The translations under genes and the position numbers were made by a program. Below the pieces are notes generated by a model, which saw only the letters and a program-made list of their open reading frames with translations, did not search any database and was not told the origin of the DNA. 64,000 nucleotides of DNA from Gammaproteobacteria bacterium Ga0077536 (GTDB taxonomy: Bacteria; Pseudomonadota; Gammaproteobacteria; Ga0077536), in the NCBI GenBank assembly GCA_001464935.1, contig LNEL01000049.1:1-64000 (forward strand). The letters are read 5' to 3'. Of this stretch, positions 8,674 to 17,906 are shown piece after piece (the stretch's first letter is position 1; the number at the start of each line of letters is the position of its first letter).

Positions 8674-9189
8674 TCAGTAGTGCAGCAGTGCGTGCACGCG
8701 GCAGTTGCCGAGCGCCTGCCGCCCGCCGAGAAAATCGAGTTCGATCACGAACGCCGCGCCGACGATGCTGGCGCCGCTGTTCGCGGCGAGTTGCAGACTC
8801 GCGCTCGCCGTGCCGCCGGTGGCGATCAGATCATCGACGAGCAGCACCCGATCGGCGGCCGACAGCGCGTCCTGGTGCATCTCGAGGGCGGCAGAGCCGT
8901 ACTCGAGGTCATAGGCCACCCGGTGCGTGGCGTAGGGCAGTTTGCCGGGTTTGCGCAGCGGCACGAAACCGGCACCGAGTTCGGCTGCGACGAGGCTGCC
9001 GAAGATGAAGCCCCGGGCCTCCATGCCGAGCACCACCGTCACGCCCGAGTCGCGAAAGGGCCGCGCGAGTTCGACGGTGGCCAGGCGCAGCAGCGCGGGG
9101 TCGCGCATCACAGGCGTGAGGTCCTTGAAGACGATTCCCGGTTGCGGGAAATCGACGATGTCGCGAACGCTAGCTGCAATCTGTTCCAT
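8674..9189 (-). CDS. apt: adenine phosphoribosyltransferase
   Basis: The start is set at ATG 9189 (MEQIAASVRDIVDFPQPGIV), giving 171 residues, the usual Apt length; the tracked ORF adds 31 unconserved residues. It shows the purine-PRTase landmarks FPQPGIVFKDLTPV near the N-terminus, GMEARGFIFG, and the PRPP-binding loop VLLVDDLIATGGTA near residue 120. The enzyme salvages adenine to AMP in the cytoplasm using PRPP. It is the first gene of a minus-strand set with the NRDE and EgtB-like genes. Confidence 0.95.
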   Translation of the reverse strand: MEQIAASVRDIVDFPQPGIVFKDLTPVMRDPALLRLATVELARPFRDSGVTVVLGMEARGFIFGSLVAAELGAGFVPLRKPGKLPYATHRVAYDLEYGSAALEMHQDALSAADRVLLVDDLIATGGTASASLQLAANSGASIVGAAFVIELDFLGGRQALGNCRVHALLHY

Positions 9190-9421
9190 GCTTGGGCCTG
9201 CCGTGCGGAGAGTGGGAATTCGATGGACCCGATGATACGGACATTTCACGCAAACCGGTGTCCGGCAGTCTGCGGTCCGCAATTGTCATCGATCGATACG
9301 GGCGCAGTACAGCGGCGGAAAACACGGATGCTGCCGCTTGCGGCCCTGCAGCTTATTCGGGAAAATTGCGGCAAAACACGCAGAGCGAGACGCCCCGGGG
9401 TCCGCTGCCCGCGACAAGGAT

Positions 9422-9441
9422 CTGATGGCTGCGGCCATCAG
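9422..9441. other. perfect 8-bp inverted repeat with 4-nt loop upstream of the GAF-GGDEF gene
   Basis: CTGATGGC-TGCG-GCCATCAG forms a strong short hairpin about 40 bp upstream of the ATG at 9480. No T-run follows, so it is not a standard terminator; it may be a leader structure or operator. The rest of 9190-9479 shows no gene. Confidence 0.4.
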
Positions 9442-9479
9442 GCTGTCAACGCTACACGCTACGAGGTCGGGGCTTCCCG

Positions 9480-10517
9480 ATGCACGCCAATCATTCGGCA
9501 CATGACGAAGAATTGAGGCTGTCGGCGCTGCGACGGCTCAACGTGCTCGAGTCGGGGCATGAAGAACGCTTCGACCGCATCACGCGTCTCGCCGCCCTGT
9601 CGCTGGGCGTCCCGATGGCCGCAATTGCGCTCGTCGATCGTGATCTCGTCTGGTACAAATCCACGCGCGGCCTGCCGATTCAGAGCCTGCCGCGGTCGTC
9701 GACGTTCTGTGATGGTGCACTCGAAACCGACGGGCCGACCGTCGTGCCGGATGCCACGGTCGACGCGCGCTTTGCGCGACTCCCGATCGTCGCCGGCGCG
9801 CCACATGTCCGGTTCTACGCCTCGCAGCCGCTGTATGCACCGGACGGTCGTCGTATCGGCGGTGTCTGCGTGGCCGACACGCAGACCCGCGCGTTCGGTG
9901 ACGAGGAATTGCGGACGCTGCGCGATCTCGCGCGCATCGTCGAAACGGAGCTGCAGGTCGGCGTGCTCGTGCAGTCGCGCTCGGAGCTTGCCAACGATCT
10001 CGATGCCGCGCGCCGCCAGGTGTTCATCGATCCCCTGACCCAGACATGGAATCGCGCCGGCATCCTCGAAATCCTGCAGCGCGAACACGCCCGTGCGCGG
10101 CGCACGAAGACACTGGTCGGCGTCGCGATGGTCGATCTCGACAATTTCAAGGACATCAACGACAACCACGGTCACCTGACCGGCGACCGCGTGCTGCGGA
10201 CCGCGGCTGAACGCATGATAGAGGCGGTGCGCCCGTACGACGCGGTGGGGCGTTACGGTGGCGAGGAGTTCCTGATCGTGCTGGTCGAACGCGAAGCGGG
10301 GCGGGTGGCGTCAATCGCCGAACGCGTGCGCGCGAACATCGCGCAGCGGCCGGTCAGCATGGATCGCAAGACGATTTCGATGTCGGCGAGCGTCGGGGTG
10401 GCCTGCAGCGAGAATCCGTTGGTGCAGCAGGACATTCATCACCTGCTGCAGCGGGCCGACGACGCGCTCTACAGCGCCAAGCGCAACGGCCGCAACCAGG
10501 TCGTGTTCGCGAACTGA
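9480..10517 (+). CDS. GAF-domain diguanylate cyclase
   Basis: The 345-residue soluble protein has an N-terminal GAF domain (about 20-165, with YKSTRGLPIQSLPRSSTFCD and YASQPLYAPDGRRIGGVCV) and a C-terminal GGDEF domain. GGEEF lies near residue 261, with RPYD (RxxD inhibitory site) five residues before it, so both catalysis and product inhibition are expected. The GAF part probably binds a small ligand or senses redox state (SSTFC...GGVCV is typical of this subclass). It is the second cyclase in the window and stands alone between apt and mltD. Confidence 0.92.
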   Translation: MHANHSAHDEELRLSALRRLNVLESGHEERFDRITRLAALSLGVPMAAIALVDRDLVWYKSTRGLPIQSLPRSSTFCDGALETDGPTVVPDATVDARFARLPIVAGAPHVRFYASQPLYAPDGRRIGGVCVADTQTRAFGDEELRTLRDLARIVETELQVGVLVQSRSELANDLDAARRQVFIDPLTQTWNRAGILEILQREHARARRTKTLVGVAMVDLDNFKDINDNHGHLTGDRVLRTAAERMIEAVRPYDAVGRYGGEEFLIVLVEREAGRVASIAERVRANIAQRPVSMDRKTISMSASVGVACSENPLVQQDIHHLLQRADDALYSAKRNGRNQVVFAN

Positions 10518-10532
10518 GCGTGCCGACAGCGG

Positions 10533-11966
10533 TCAGCTCGGCCGACGCACCAGCAATTCCTGTCCCGGTTGCAGCTGTCGCTTGCGATCGAGTCCGTTCC
10601 ACGCCACCAGTTGCTGCACCGAGACCTTGAACTGGCGCGAGATGGTCCACAGCGAATCACCCGACCGAACCTTGTAGCGCACCGTGCGCTCGGCCTGCTG
10701 GGCGAGTTGTCGCGCGGTGCCGGTGCGCGAGGGAATGCGCAGCTGCTGCCCGATACGCAGGTTGGCGCGCGCGCTCAGGCCATTGGCCGCCGCGAGCTGC
10801 GCGACCGTGAGATCATGGCTTCGCGCGATCGTCCACATCGAGTCGCCGCTGCGAACCTTGTACGCCGCGGCAGGGTGTTTGCCGCCGGACGCGCGTGAAG
10901 CCGGCGCGGTGGCGAGCTGCACCGGCGGTGGCGCGTGCCCGATGCCCTTGGCCGCCAGCGCACGCGCGTTGTCGAGGTAGTCGATCGGCACGAGGATGCG
11001 GGCCCGGCTCCGGCCGGTATGGCCGGTGCGGTAGGCCGCGTTGAGTTGGGCGAACGTGTCGGCGGGCGCGCCGAGTGCGGCGCGAAAACGCTTCAGATCG
11101 GTGGGCTGGCGCAGTTCCACGGCTTCGAAATAAGGCTGATCGGGCAGTGCCTCGAGGGTGAGGCCGTAGCGCTCGGGCGTCTTGAACACGAGCGACAGCG
11201 CCACCATTCGCGCGACCAGACTGCGGGTTTCGCGAGTGACGGGCAGCGCCCAGAAATCGGTGCTGCGGCCCAGCCGCCGCTGCTGTGCGAGCGCTTTTTC
11301 CAGGTTGCCCCAGCCCGCGTTGTAGGCGGCGATCGCCATCAGCCAGTCGCCGTCGAAGCGCTCCTGCAGCGCGCCGAGGTAGTTGAGCGCGGCGCCGGTC
11401 GAGCGCGTCACGTCCATGCGCCCGTCATAGGTGCGATTGATTTCGAGTCCGAACTTCGATCCCGTGCCGCCCATGAACTGCCACATGCCGGCAGCCCCGT
11501 ACGGCGACTGGGTGTCCGTCCGGAAGCCGCTTTCGAGAATCGGCAGCAGGGCGAGTTCGCCCGGCAGTTTGCGCTGTTCGAGTTCGTTGACGATGAAGTG
11601 CAGGAACGGGCGGGCGCGCTGGCTGACGTCGCGCAGGTAGCGCGGGTGATCGCGGTACCACTGGAGTTCACGGCGGACATCGGCGTTGTCGACGGCGGTG
11701 AGGCGGAACTGGTGCCGGAGGCGTTGCCAGGTGTCGCCCACCGGCGCGGCGACCGGCTCGGGGCGCTCGCTGGCAACAGGTTTGGCCACGGGTGAGCGCG
11801 AGACGCTCGTCGCGGACACCGGACGGCCACGCGCTTCGATCGGCGCTGCCGCCACGGGCTCGGATGGCACGTCCTGGCGTTTGATCAGGCTACTGTTGCA
11901 ACCGGCGAGCACCATCGTGCAAAGCGCCGCCGCAACCATCGCGAAATGGCGGTTTCCCCCACGCAT
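10533..11966 (-). CDS. mltD: membrane-bound lytic murein transglycosylase D with two LysM repeats
   Basis: The 477-residue lipoprotein precursor has a lipobox (MVLAGC, Cys near 23), a Pro/Ala-rich linker, and an SLT family-1 domain whose catalytic Glu lies in LPILESGF (about 145), followed by GAAGMWQF and AAYNAGWGN. Two LysM repeats end the protein, each starting YKVRSGDSxWTI, and bind peptidoglycan. It should cleave glycan strands to 1,6-anhydro-muropeptides at the outer-membrane inner face. It is divergent from the yafS-like gene; in enterobacteria gloB lies between these genes, but it is missing here. Confidence 0.95.
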   Translation of the reverse strand: MRGGNRHFAMVAAALCTMVLAGCNSSLIKRQDVPSEPVAAAPIEARGRPVSATSVSRSPVAKPVASERPEPVAAPVGDTWQRLRHQFRLTAVDNADVRRELQWYRDHPRYLRDVSQRARPFLHFIVNELEQRKLPGELALLPILESGFRTDTQSPYGAAGMWQFMGGTGSKFGLEINRTYDGRMDVTRSTGAALNYLGALQERFDGDWLMAIAAYNAGWGNLEKALAQQRRLGRSTDFWALPVTRETRSLVARMVALSLVFKTPERYGLTLEALPDQPYFEAVELRQPTDLKRFRAALGAPADTFAQLNAAYRTGHTGRSRARILVPIDYLDNARALAAKGIGHAPPPVQLATAPASRASGGKHPAAAYKVRSGDSMWTIARSHDLTVAQLAAANGLSARANLRIGQQLRIPSRTGTARQLAQQAERTVRYKVRSGDSLWTISRQFKVSVQQLVAWNGLDRKRQLQPGQELLVRRPS

Positions 11967-12090
11967 GGGGGGATACTAGGCGCCTGCGTTTTCGCGCGTC
12001 AACCCTTGATCTGCCATTGCCCCTCGCGTCGCCGCATGCCAAAGTGCCTGCGGACCGGCCTTGCCGTGCAGATTCAAGTTGCTGATTTAT

Positions 12091-12876
12091 ATGAACGATG
12101 TGGCCGAGAAGACTGACCAGGCGCGAATGCCTGCCGGGACTGCCCTGCGGGCCTGGTTTGCGACGGGTCCGGGCCAGGCCGTCGCCGACGCCGAACTCGC
12201 GCTCGCCGGCGACGTGCTGCCGAACCTGTTCGGCTACCACATTCTGCAACTCGGCAACCCGTACGCGACGCCGATGATTGCGTGCAGCCGCATCCAGCAC
12301 CAGGCAGTGCTGGCCAATGCGCCGCTCAGCGGCGTCGAGGCCCTGTGCTGCAGCGTCGATGCGTTGCCGATTCAGGCCAGCAGCGTCGATGTGCTGGTGC
12401 TGCCCCACGTGCTGGAGTTCGCCCGTAGCCCGCACGGCGTGCTGCGGGAGGCCGAACGGGTGCTGATTCCCGAAGGACACCTGGTGATACTCGGCTTCAA
12501 TCCGTGGAGCCTGTTCGGCCTGTGGCGACTGGCCGCCGGTTGGCGCGGACGCCTGCCGTGGTGCGGACGCTTCGTCGCGATGCCGAGGCTGCGGGACTGG
12601 CTCGCGCTGCTGGGCTTTGAAATCGAGCGCGTCGAGAAGCTGTCGTTCCGCCCGCCGCTGCAGCGTCAGCGCCTGCACGACCGCCTCGAGTTCATCGAGC
12701 GTCTGGGCAGCCACTTCTGGCCCGTGTTCGGCAACGTCTCCTTCGTGCTCGCACGAAAACGCGTCGTGGCGGTGCGACCGATCCGGGCCAGCTGGGCGCG
12801 GCAGCGACGGCTGCCGGCGACCAGCGTCATCGAACCCACCACCCGCGAAGCCTGCGTGACGGAGCGCGAAGAATGA
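12091..12876 (+). CDS. yafS: SAM-dependent methyltransferase, YafS-like
   Basis: Start ATG 12091 ([10 protein letters not shown]) is preferred over the TTG of the tracked ORF. The 261-residue protein has the class I methyltransferase pattern in a divergent form: no clean GxGxG, but [42 protein letters not shown] matches motif II/III of the type-11 family. The position directly before rnhA-dnaQ, with a 4-nt ATGA overlap into rnhA, is the conserved place of yafS-type methyltransferases in gammaproteobacteria. The methyl acceptor is unknown. Confidence 0.8.
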   Translation: MNDVAEKTDQARMPAGTALRAWFATGPGQAVADAELALAGDVLPNLFGYHILQLGNPYATPMIACSRIQHQAVLANAPLSGVEALCCSVDALPIQASSVDVLVLPHVLEFARSPHGVLREAERVLIPEGHLVILGFNPWSLFGLWRLAAGWRGRLPWCGRFVAMPRLRDWLALLGFEIERVEKLSFRPPLQRQRLHDRLEFIERLGSHFWPVFGNVSFVLARKRVVAVRPIRASWARQRRLPATSVIEPTTREACVTEREE

Positions 12877-13349
12877 ACGACGAAGCGGCAGACGAACTGG
12901 TCGTGATCCACACCGATGGCGCGTGCCGCGGCAATCCAGGTCCCGGCGGGTGGGGGGCGCTCCTGCGCTATAGAGGGCACGAACGGGTGCTGCGTGGCGG
13001 CGAGTTCGACACCACGAACAATCGCATGGAGATGCTCGGCGCGATCAGCGCGCTGGAAGCGCTGACGCGACCGAGCCGGGTCGCGCTGCACACCGATTCG
13101 CAGTACGTGCAGAAGGGCATCACCGAGTGGCTGCCGGGCTGGATCCGGCGCGGTTGGCGCACGGCCGATCGCAAACCGGTGAAGAATGCGGATCTGTGGC
13201 AGCGGCTGCAGGCCGCGGCCGCACCGCACCGGGTGTCATGGCATTGGGTGCGTGGTCATGCCGGTGATCCGGACAACGAGCGCGCCGACGCGCTGGCGAA
13301 CGAGGCCATCGATGAATTGACGGGCGCCGCACGCGCGCGCAAGGGCTGA
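12873..13349 (+). CDS. rnhA: ribonuclease HI
   Basis: The 158-residue protein has all catalytic landmarks: [17 protein letters not shown] (first Asp), [10 protein letters not shown] (Glu), HTDSQYV (second Asp), and [15 protein letters not shown] (His and last Asp). It degrades the RNA strand of RNA-DNA hybrids, removing primers and R-loops. Translation is coupled to the upstream methyltransferase by a 4-nt overlap, and dnaQ follows after 17 bp with its own Shine-Dalgarno (AGGGGA), a core replication pair. Confidence 0.97.
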   Translation: MNDEAADELVVIHTDGACRGNPGPGGWGALLRYRGHERVLRGGEFDTTNNRMEMLGAISALEALTRPSRVALHTDSQYVQKGITEWLPGWIRRGWRTADRKPVKNADLWQRLQAAAAPHRVSWHWVRGHAGDPDNERADALANEAIDELTGAARARKG

Positions 13350-13366
13350 ACAGGGCAGGGGAACGC

Positions 13367-14101
13367 ATGCGACAAATCATTCTCGACACCGAAACGACCG
13401 GCCTCGCGCCCGAGGAAGGTCATCGCGTCATCGAAATCGGCTGCATCGAACTGAAGAACAGGCGGCTGACCGAGCACCGCTTTCATCACTACCTGAATCC
13501 CGAGCGTGAAATCGACGCCGGCGCGGCCGAGGTGCACGGGCTGACGCTCGACAAACTGCGCGAGGCGCCGCGTTTCGGCGACATCGTCGTGGAGTTCCTC
13601 GAGTTCGTGCGCGGCGCCGAGATCATCATCCACAACGCCCCGTTCGATGTCGGCTTCCTCGACGCCGAACTCGCGCGGCTGGGCGCGGCATGGGGCAGGC
13701 TCGAAGATTACTGCCGCATCTTCGACACGCTGAAGCTCGCACGCGAACTGCATCCGGGGCAGCGCAACAGCCTGGATGCCTTGTGCAAACGTTACGAAAT
13801 CGACAACAACCATCGCACCTTGCACGGCGCGCTGCTCGACGCCGAACTGCTGGCGGACGTGTTCCTCGCCATGACCGGCGGACAGGGCGCGCTCAGTCTG
13901 GACGCAGGGCTCGTCGAGGAGCAGATGACGGGCGCGGAGCGCATCGCCGTCGCGCGCCAGTTGCCGCCGTTGCGGGTGGTGCATCCGCTGCCCGATGAAC
14001 TCGCGGCGCATCGCGCCCGCCTGACGGCGATCGCGAAGCGCAGCGGCGGCAAGTGCCTGTGGCTGGAGCAGGAGGACGCGGCGGGCGCCGGGCCGGCTTG
14101 A
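13367..14101 (+). CDS. dnaQ: DNA polymerase III epsilon subunit, 3'-5' proofreading exonuclease
   Basis: The 244-residue protein begins MRQIILDTETTGL, placing the ExoI DxE motif at residues 7-9. ExoII is visible as IIHNAPFDVGFLDAEL and ExoIIIe as HRTLHGALLDAELLADV. A C-terminal tail of about 60 residues should bind the polymerase alpha subunit. It removes misincorporated nucleotides during replication. It shares the rnhA strand and very likely the transcript. Confidence 0.96.
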   Translation: MRQIILDTETTGLAPEEGHRVIEIGCIELKNRRLTEHRFHHYLNPEREIDAGAAEVHGLTLDKLREAPRFGDIVVEFLEFVRGAEIIIHNAPFDVGFLDAELARLGAAWGRLEDYCRIFDTLKLARELHPGQRNSLDALCKRYEIDNNHRTLHGALLDAELLADVFLAMTGGQGALSLDAGLVEEQMTGAERIAVARQLPPLRVVHPLPDELAAHRARLTAIAKRSGGKCLWLEQEDAAGAGPA

Positions 14102-14164
14102 GCGCGCTCAGGCGCCGGCCGCGGCGATCTCCGCTGCCGGCCACGGTGGCCGGCGCGGTGCGGA

Positions 14165-14476
14165 TCAGGCGGCGCCCGTGGCCAGCTTCTGCAGTTCGCC
14201 GCTCTGATAGAGATCGAGCACGATGTCGCAGCCGCCGACGAGTTCGCCGTCGATGAACACCTGCGGGAACGTCGGCCAGTTCGAGAATTTCGGCAGGTGC
14301 TGGCGATATTCAGGCTCAGCCAGGATATCGACGCTGTGGAACGGCGTGCCGCAGGCGGCCAGCGCCTGCGCGGTGCGCATCGAAAAGCCACATTGCGGGA
14401 ACTGCGGTGTCCCCTTCATGAAAAGCACGATCCTGTGTTCCGAGATCACCGACTGAATGCGTTCATTGATGTCCAT
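14165..14476 (-). CDS. grxD: monothiol glutaredoxin, Grx4 type
   Basis: Start ATG 14476 (MDINERIQSVISEH) gives 103 residues, the usual GrxD length; the tracked ORF runs upstream without conservation. The CGFS active site is at residues 29-32 after KGTPQFPQ, and WPTFPQVFIDGELVGG plus GGCDIV supply the glutathione-binding surface. CGFS glutaredoxins bind and transfer [2Fe-2S] clusters, often with BolA partners, rather than acting as general reductants. The gene is separated from hydantoinase B by 94 bp. Confidence 0.95.
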   Translation of the reverse strand: MDINERIQSVISEHRIVLFMKGTPQFPQCGFSMRTAQALAACGTPFHSVDILAEPEYRQHLPKFSNWPTFPQVFIDGELVGGCDIVLDLYQSGELQKLATGAA

Positions 14477-14570
14477 GCTGCTCACCTCTCGTGATGATTG
14501 AAGGCTGTCGCCGTTGCGCCCGATTCTAGGCGCGCACTGCGCGGTATAAAAGCTTGCTCGGCCGGGGTCT

Positions 14571-16115
14571 TTAATCGCCTGCACCCCATCCGCCGCCGCC
14601 GGGCGTTTCGAGCCGCAGGCGATCGCCGCGCGCGACTTCGATTTCTACCCTGCCGGGCAGGGCGCGGTCATTCAGATAATTCCTGCCCGAGGCACCGGCG
14701 CCGCCGCCAGCGAGGCCCCACGGCGCCGTGTCGCGGCGGTCGGTCAGCAGCGTGACAGACGCCGGGGCCAGGAATTCGTATTCGCGCACCAGACCATCGC
14801 CACCGCGATGCCGGCCCTGTCCGCCCGATCCGCGACGCATCGCGTAGCGCATGATGCGGGCAGGATAGACGGACTCGAAGACTTCGATCGGCGTGTTGAG
14901 GGTATTGGTCATGTGCGTCTGTCGCCCATCGAGGCCTGGACCCTGGCTGCTCGCGCCGCCGCCGCCGCCGATCGTTTCGTAGTAGTCCCAGCGCGCGCCG
15001 CCCATGGCCACGTTGTTCATCGTGCCGGCGCTGGCCGCCGGCATCAGCGTCGGCGCGGCATCGGCCAGCGCCATCAGCAGTACGTCGACGAGCCGCTGAC
15101 TGGTTTCTACGTTGCCGGCGGCGACGGCCGCGGGTGGCTGCGCGTTGACGAGACAGCCGGTCGGCGCCCGAATCGTCACCGGTCGCAGGCTGCCCGCACA
15201 CGCCGGCGTACCCGCGGGCATCAGGCAGTAGAAGACGTAATAGACCGCGGCGGCCGTGACCGACAGCGGGCAGTTGATGTTGCTGTCGACCTGCATGCTG
15301 GTGCCCGTGAAGTCGACGACGACCGAGGACTCGCCGATGTCGACGGTGGCGACGATGTCGATCGGCCCGGTCGCGCGCGCGTCGGCATCCATTACGTCGC
15401 GTCCGCGATAGACGCCCGGCGCGAGCCGCCCGATCGCGCGGCGCGCCATCGTGGCGGCGTAGTCGTTCAGGTGATCGAACATCGCCCCGAGCGTGACGTC
15501 CGCGAGCGTGCCCGCCAGGTCGGCCAGTCGCTCCAGGCCGCGCTCGTTCGCGCTGCGCTGTGCCGTGAAGTCGGCGAGGGTCGAACGTGGATTGCGCAGA
15601 CCCGCGCGCAGGCGCGACAGCAGTGCTGCATTGTCCTCGCCGCCAGCGACGAACCTGGTCGGCGCAATCACGATGCCTTCCTCGGCCAGCGTCCGCGACC
15701 AGGGCATCGAGCCGGGACGGGCGCAACCGATGTCCGCGTGGTGCGCGCGATTGGCGACGAAGGCGACGGGCGAACTGCCGATGAACAGCGGCGCCACCAG
15801 CGTGACATCAGGCAGGTGCGTGCCACCGAGAAAGGGATCGTTGACGATGAGCATGTCGCCGGGCTGCCAGTCGATCGCACCGACGAGGGACTGCATCGCG
15901 TAGGCCATGCTGCCGAGATGAACCGGGATGTGGGCGGCCTGTGCGCACAACTGTCCGCCGCCATCGAACACCGCGCAGGAATAATCGAGCCGGTCCTTGA
16001 TGTTCGGCGACAACGCGGCACGCCGCAGGCAGGCGCCCATCTCTTCACACACCGCCTGCAGGCGCGCGGCGAAAAGGCTCAGCGCGATCGCACCGACTGC
16101 TTCGTTGGTCGTCAT
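14571..16115 (-). CDS. hydantoinase B/oxoprolinase family protein
   Basis: The start is placed at ATG 16115 ([20 protein letters not shown]), giving 514 residues, near the usual HyuB length. Family features are clear: [50 protein letters not shown], and ETPGGGGWG at the C-terminus. HyuB works with HyuA in ATP-dependent opening of hydantoins, oxoproline or caprolactam. No hyuA is visible on either side, so the natural substrate and partner are unknown. A real HyuB may pair with an unlinked subunit. Confidence 0.88.
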   Translation of the reverse strand: MTTNEAVGAIALSLFAARLQAVCEEMGACLRRAALSPNIKDRLDYSCAVFDGGGQLCAQAAHIPVHLGSMAYAMQSLVGAIDWQPGDMLIVNDPFLGGTHLPDVTLVAPLFIGSSPVAFVANRAHHADIGCARPGSMPWSRTLAEEGIVIAPTRFVAGGEDNAALLSRLRAGLRNPRSTLADFTAQRSANERGLERLADLAGTLADVTLGAMFDHLNDYAATMARRAIGRLAPGVYRGRDVMDADARATGPIDIVATVDIGESSVVVDFTGTSMQVDSNINCPLSVTAAAVYYVFYCLMPAGTPACAGSLRPVTIRAPTGCLVNAQPPAAVAAGNVETSQRLVDVLLMALADAAPTLMPAASAGTMNNVAMGGARWDYYETIGGGGGASSQGPGLDGRQTHMTNTLNTPIEVFESVYPARIMRYAMRRGSGGQGRHRGGDGLVREYEFLAPASVTLLTDRRDTAPWGLAGGGAGASGRNYLNDRALPGRVEIEVARGDRLRLETPGGGGWGAGD

Positions 16116-16225
16116 TTCATTCGTTGTATCAGACTTGAATCTTCCAGGGTCGTAACTGACAATGCCCGGCCTAAGATCGCCGTCCAGCGACGATTTCCAC
16201 GGCCGCGCCAAGGGGAGTTAACGTC

Positions 16226-16321
16226 ATGAATCCACTCGAGACCATTCAGGGCACCGTCATTGCCGGTGTCGTCCTTGCCATCATACTGGCCTATGTCGCA
16301 GCCCAGATAGCGGGCGTTTGA
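16226..16321 (+). CDS. 31-residue single-pass membrane peptide
   Basis: This gene is too short for the ORF track. ATG 16226 follows a good Shine-Dalgarno (AGGGGAG, 16211-16217) and encodes MNPLETIQGTVIAGVVLAII and a further 11 residues, a polar amphipathic start followed by one transmembrane helix. The TGA is at 16319-16321. It lies 48 bp upstream of the PuuD-like membrane protein on the same strand, so the peptide may be a small accessory subunit of that protein. Evidence is the ribosome site, the membrane-helix composition and the context; expression is unproven. Confidence 0.55.
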   Translation: MNPLETIQGTVIAGVVLAIILAYVAAQIAGV

Positions 16322-16369
16322 CGCCCACCCGCCCAGGCCTCGATTCCGATAACAGACCGGAGATTCACC

Positions 16370-16900
16370 ATGGAAATCGCTATCGCTGTCCGCTGGCTGC
16401 ACATCGTGGCAGGCGTGATGTGGATTGGACTGCTGTATTACTTCAACTTCGTCCAGGTGCCGGGCCTTGCGCAGGCCACGGGCGAAGCCTCGTCCGGCGG
16501 CCCGGGGCCGGCGGCCATCACCAAGTACGTGGCGCCGCGCGCCCTGTTCTGGTTCCGCTGGGCAGCGCTCGTGACCTGGCTCAGCGGCGCCGCTTATCTC
16601 GAGGCGAGCCCCTATGGCCTCGCCGGCGCGTTCTCGCTCGGCCTCGCCGGTGAAATGCCCAGCGCGGCGACGACCTACATCGGGTTCGGGGCCTGGCTCG
16701 GTACGATCATGCTGTTCAATGTCTGGGGCCTGATCTGGCCGAACCAGAAGAAGATTCTGGGGATCAAGCCGGCGACCGACGCGGAGAAGGCCAAGGCGCG
16801 TCGCGTGGCCTTCCTGGCGTCCCGCACCAACACGCTGCTGTCGATCCCGATGCTGATGTTCATGCAGGCGGGCGCGCACGGGTTGCCGTTCTTCGGCTGA
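16370..16900 (+). CDS. PuuD-like integral membrane protein
   Basis: The 176-residue protein has about four hydrophobic segments: AIAVRWLHIVAGVMWIGLLYY, WFRWAALVTWLSGAAYL, YIGFGAWLGTIMLFNVWGLIW and TNTLLSIPMLMFMQAGAHGL. WLHIVAGVMWIGLLYYFNFVQ, with a His in the first helix, resembles the membrane domain of urate hydroxylase PuuD (DUF989), but the cytochrome c domain found in full PuuD is absent. Heme or quinone chemistry is possible; uricase activity should not be assumed. A strong terminator follows. Confidence 0.65.
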   Translation: MEIAIAVRWLHIVAGVMWIGLLYYFNFVQVPGLAQATGEASSGGPGPAAITKYVAPRALFWFRWAALVTWLSGAAYLEASPYGLAGAFSLGLAGEMPSAATTYIGFGAWLGTIMLFNVWGLIWPNQKKILGIKPATDAEKAKARRVAFLASRTNTLLSIPMLMFMQAGAHGLPFFG

Positions 16901-16926
16901 TCATCGGACACAACCGACCGCACAGT

Positions 16927-16960
16927 CTGAGCCCAGCCTCACCGCTGGGCTCAGTCTTTT
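16927..16960 (+). terminator. rho-independent terminator after PuuD-like gene
   Basis: CTGAGCCCAGC-CTCACC-GCTGGGCTCAG is a perfect 11-bp stem with a 6-nt loop, followed by TCTTTT. It ends the PuuD-like transcript just before argF, whose start is at 16983. Confidence 0.9.
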
Positions 16961-16982
16961 GGTGCCAACTGCATTCCGAACA

Positions 16983-17894
16983 ATGTCGCCACGCCACCTC
17001 GTCGATCTCGCTGATCTGAGCCCGGCCGAGATCCGCGCCATCATCGCGCGGGCCACCGAGTTGAAGCAGCGGCGGGCACAAGGCGACAAGCCGCAGATCT
17101 TTCAGCACAAGGTGCTGGCGATGATCTTCGAGAAGTCGTCGACCCGCACGCGTGTCTCGTTCGAGGCGGCGATGATCGAAGGCGGCGGCGGGGCGATTTT
17201 CCTGTCGCCGAAAGACTCCCAGCTCGGCCGCGGTGAACCGGTCGAAGACACCGCGCGTGTGCTGTCGGAAATGGTGGACGGGATCATGGTGCGCACCTTC
17301 GCGCACGAAACGGTGCAGCGACTGGCCGCCTGCGCGACCGTGCCGGTGATCAATGGACTGACCGATCGTTCGCATCCCTGCCAGTTGCTCGCCGACCTGC
17401 AGACGTTTTTCGAGCGTCGCGGTGACATCGCAGGGCGCAAGGTCGCGTGGGTGGGCGATGGCAACAACATGTGCAACACCTATATCGAAGCGGCCAGCCT
17501 GCTGGATTTCTCGTTGACGGTCGCAACGCCCACAGGCTTCGAGCCGGAAGGGCTGCGCGCGGTCGCGGGTCATGCCGACATCCGGCTCGTCAACGATCCG
17601 TCTGCAGCGGTGGTCGATGCCGATCTGATCGTCACGGACGTGTGGGTCAGCATGGGGCAGGAGGACGAGGTCACGGCGCGCCGCGCCGCCTTTGCGCCTT
17701 ACCAGGTCACCCCCGAACTGATGGCCCGTGCACGGCCCGATGCGCTGTTCATGCATTGCCTCCCGGCCCATCGCGGCGAGGAAGTCGCGGCGGCGGTGAT
17801 CGACGCACCGAACAGCGTGGTCTGGGAAGAGGCCGGCAACCGGCTGCATGCGCAGAAGGCGCTGCTGGAGTTCCTGTTCGATCGATCGCGCTGA
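16983..17894 (+). CDS. argF: ornithine carbamoyltransferase
   Basis: ATG 16983 (MSPRHLVDLADLSPAEI) gives 303 residues; the upstream TTG of the tracked ORF lies in the terminator and is rejected. Diagnostic motifs are FEKSSTRTR (carbamoyl-phosphate binding), HPCQLLADLQT, DVWVSMGQE and MHCLPAHRGEEV with the catalytic Cys. It converts ornithine and carbamoyl phosphate to citrulline in arginine synthesis. HCLPAHRGEEV identifies the ornithine rather than aspartate enzyme. No other arg gene is in the window. Confidence 0.95.
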   Translation: MSPRHLVDLADLSPAEIRAIIARATELKQRRAQGDKPQIFQHKVLAMIFEKSSTRTRVSFEAAMIEGGGGAIFLSPKDSQLGRGEPVEDTARVLSEMVDGIMVRTFAHETVQRLAACATVPVINGLTDRSHPCQLLADLQTFFERRGDIAGRKVAWVGDGNNMCNTYIEAASLLDFSLTVATPTGFEPEGLRAVAGHADIRLVNDPSAAVVDADLIVTDVWVSMGQEDEVTARRAAFAPYQVTPELMARARPDALFMHCLPAHRGEEVAAAVIDAPNSVVWEEAGNRLHAQKALLEFLFDRSR

Positions 17895-17906
17895 GCACTG
17901 CCGCGC

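Noticed and set aside
7768-9516. 582-residue plus-strand ORF
   Set aside because: Antisense shadow of the NRDE and apt genes, which have clear motifs on the other strand.
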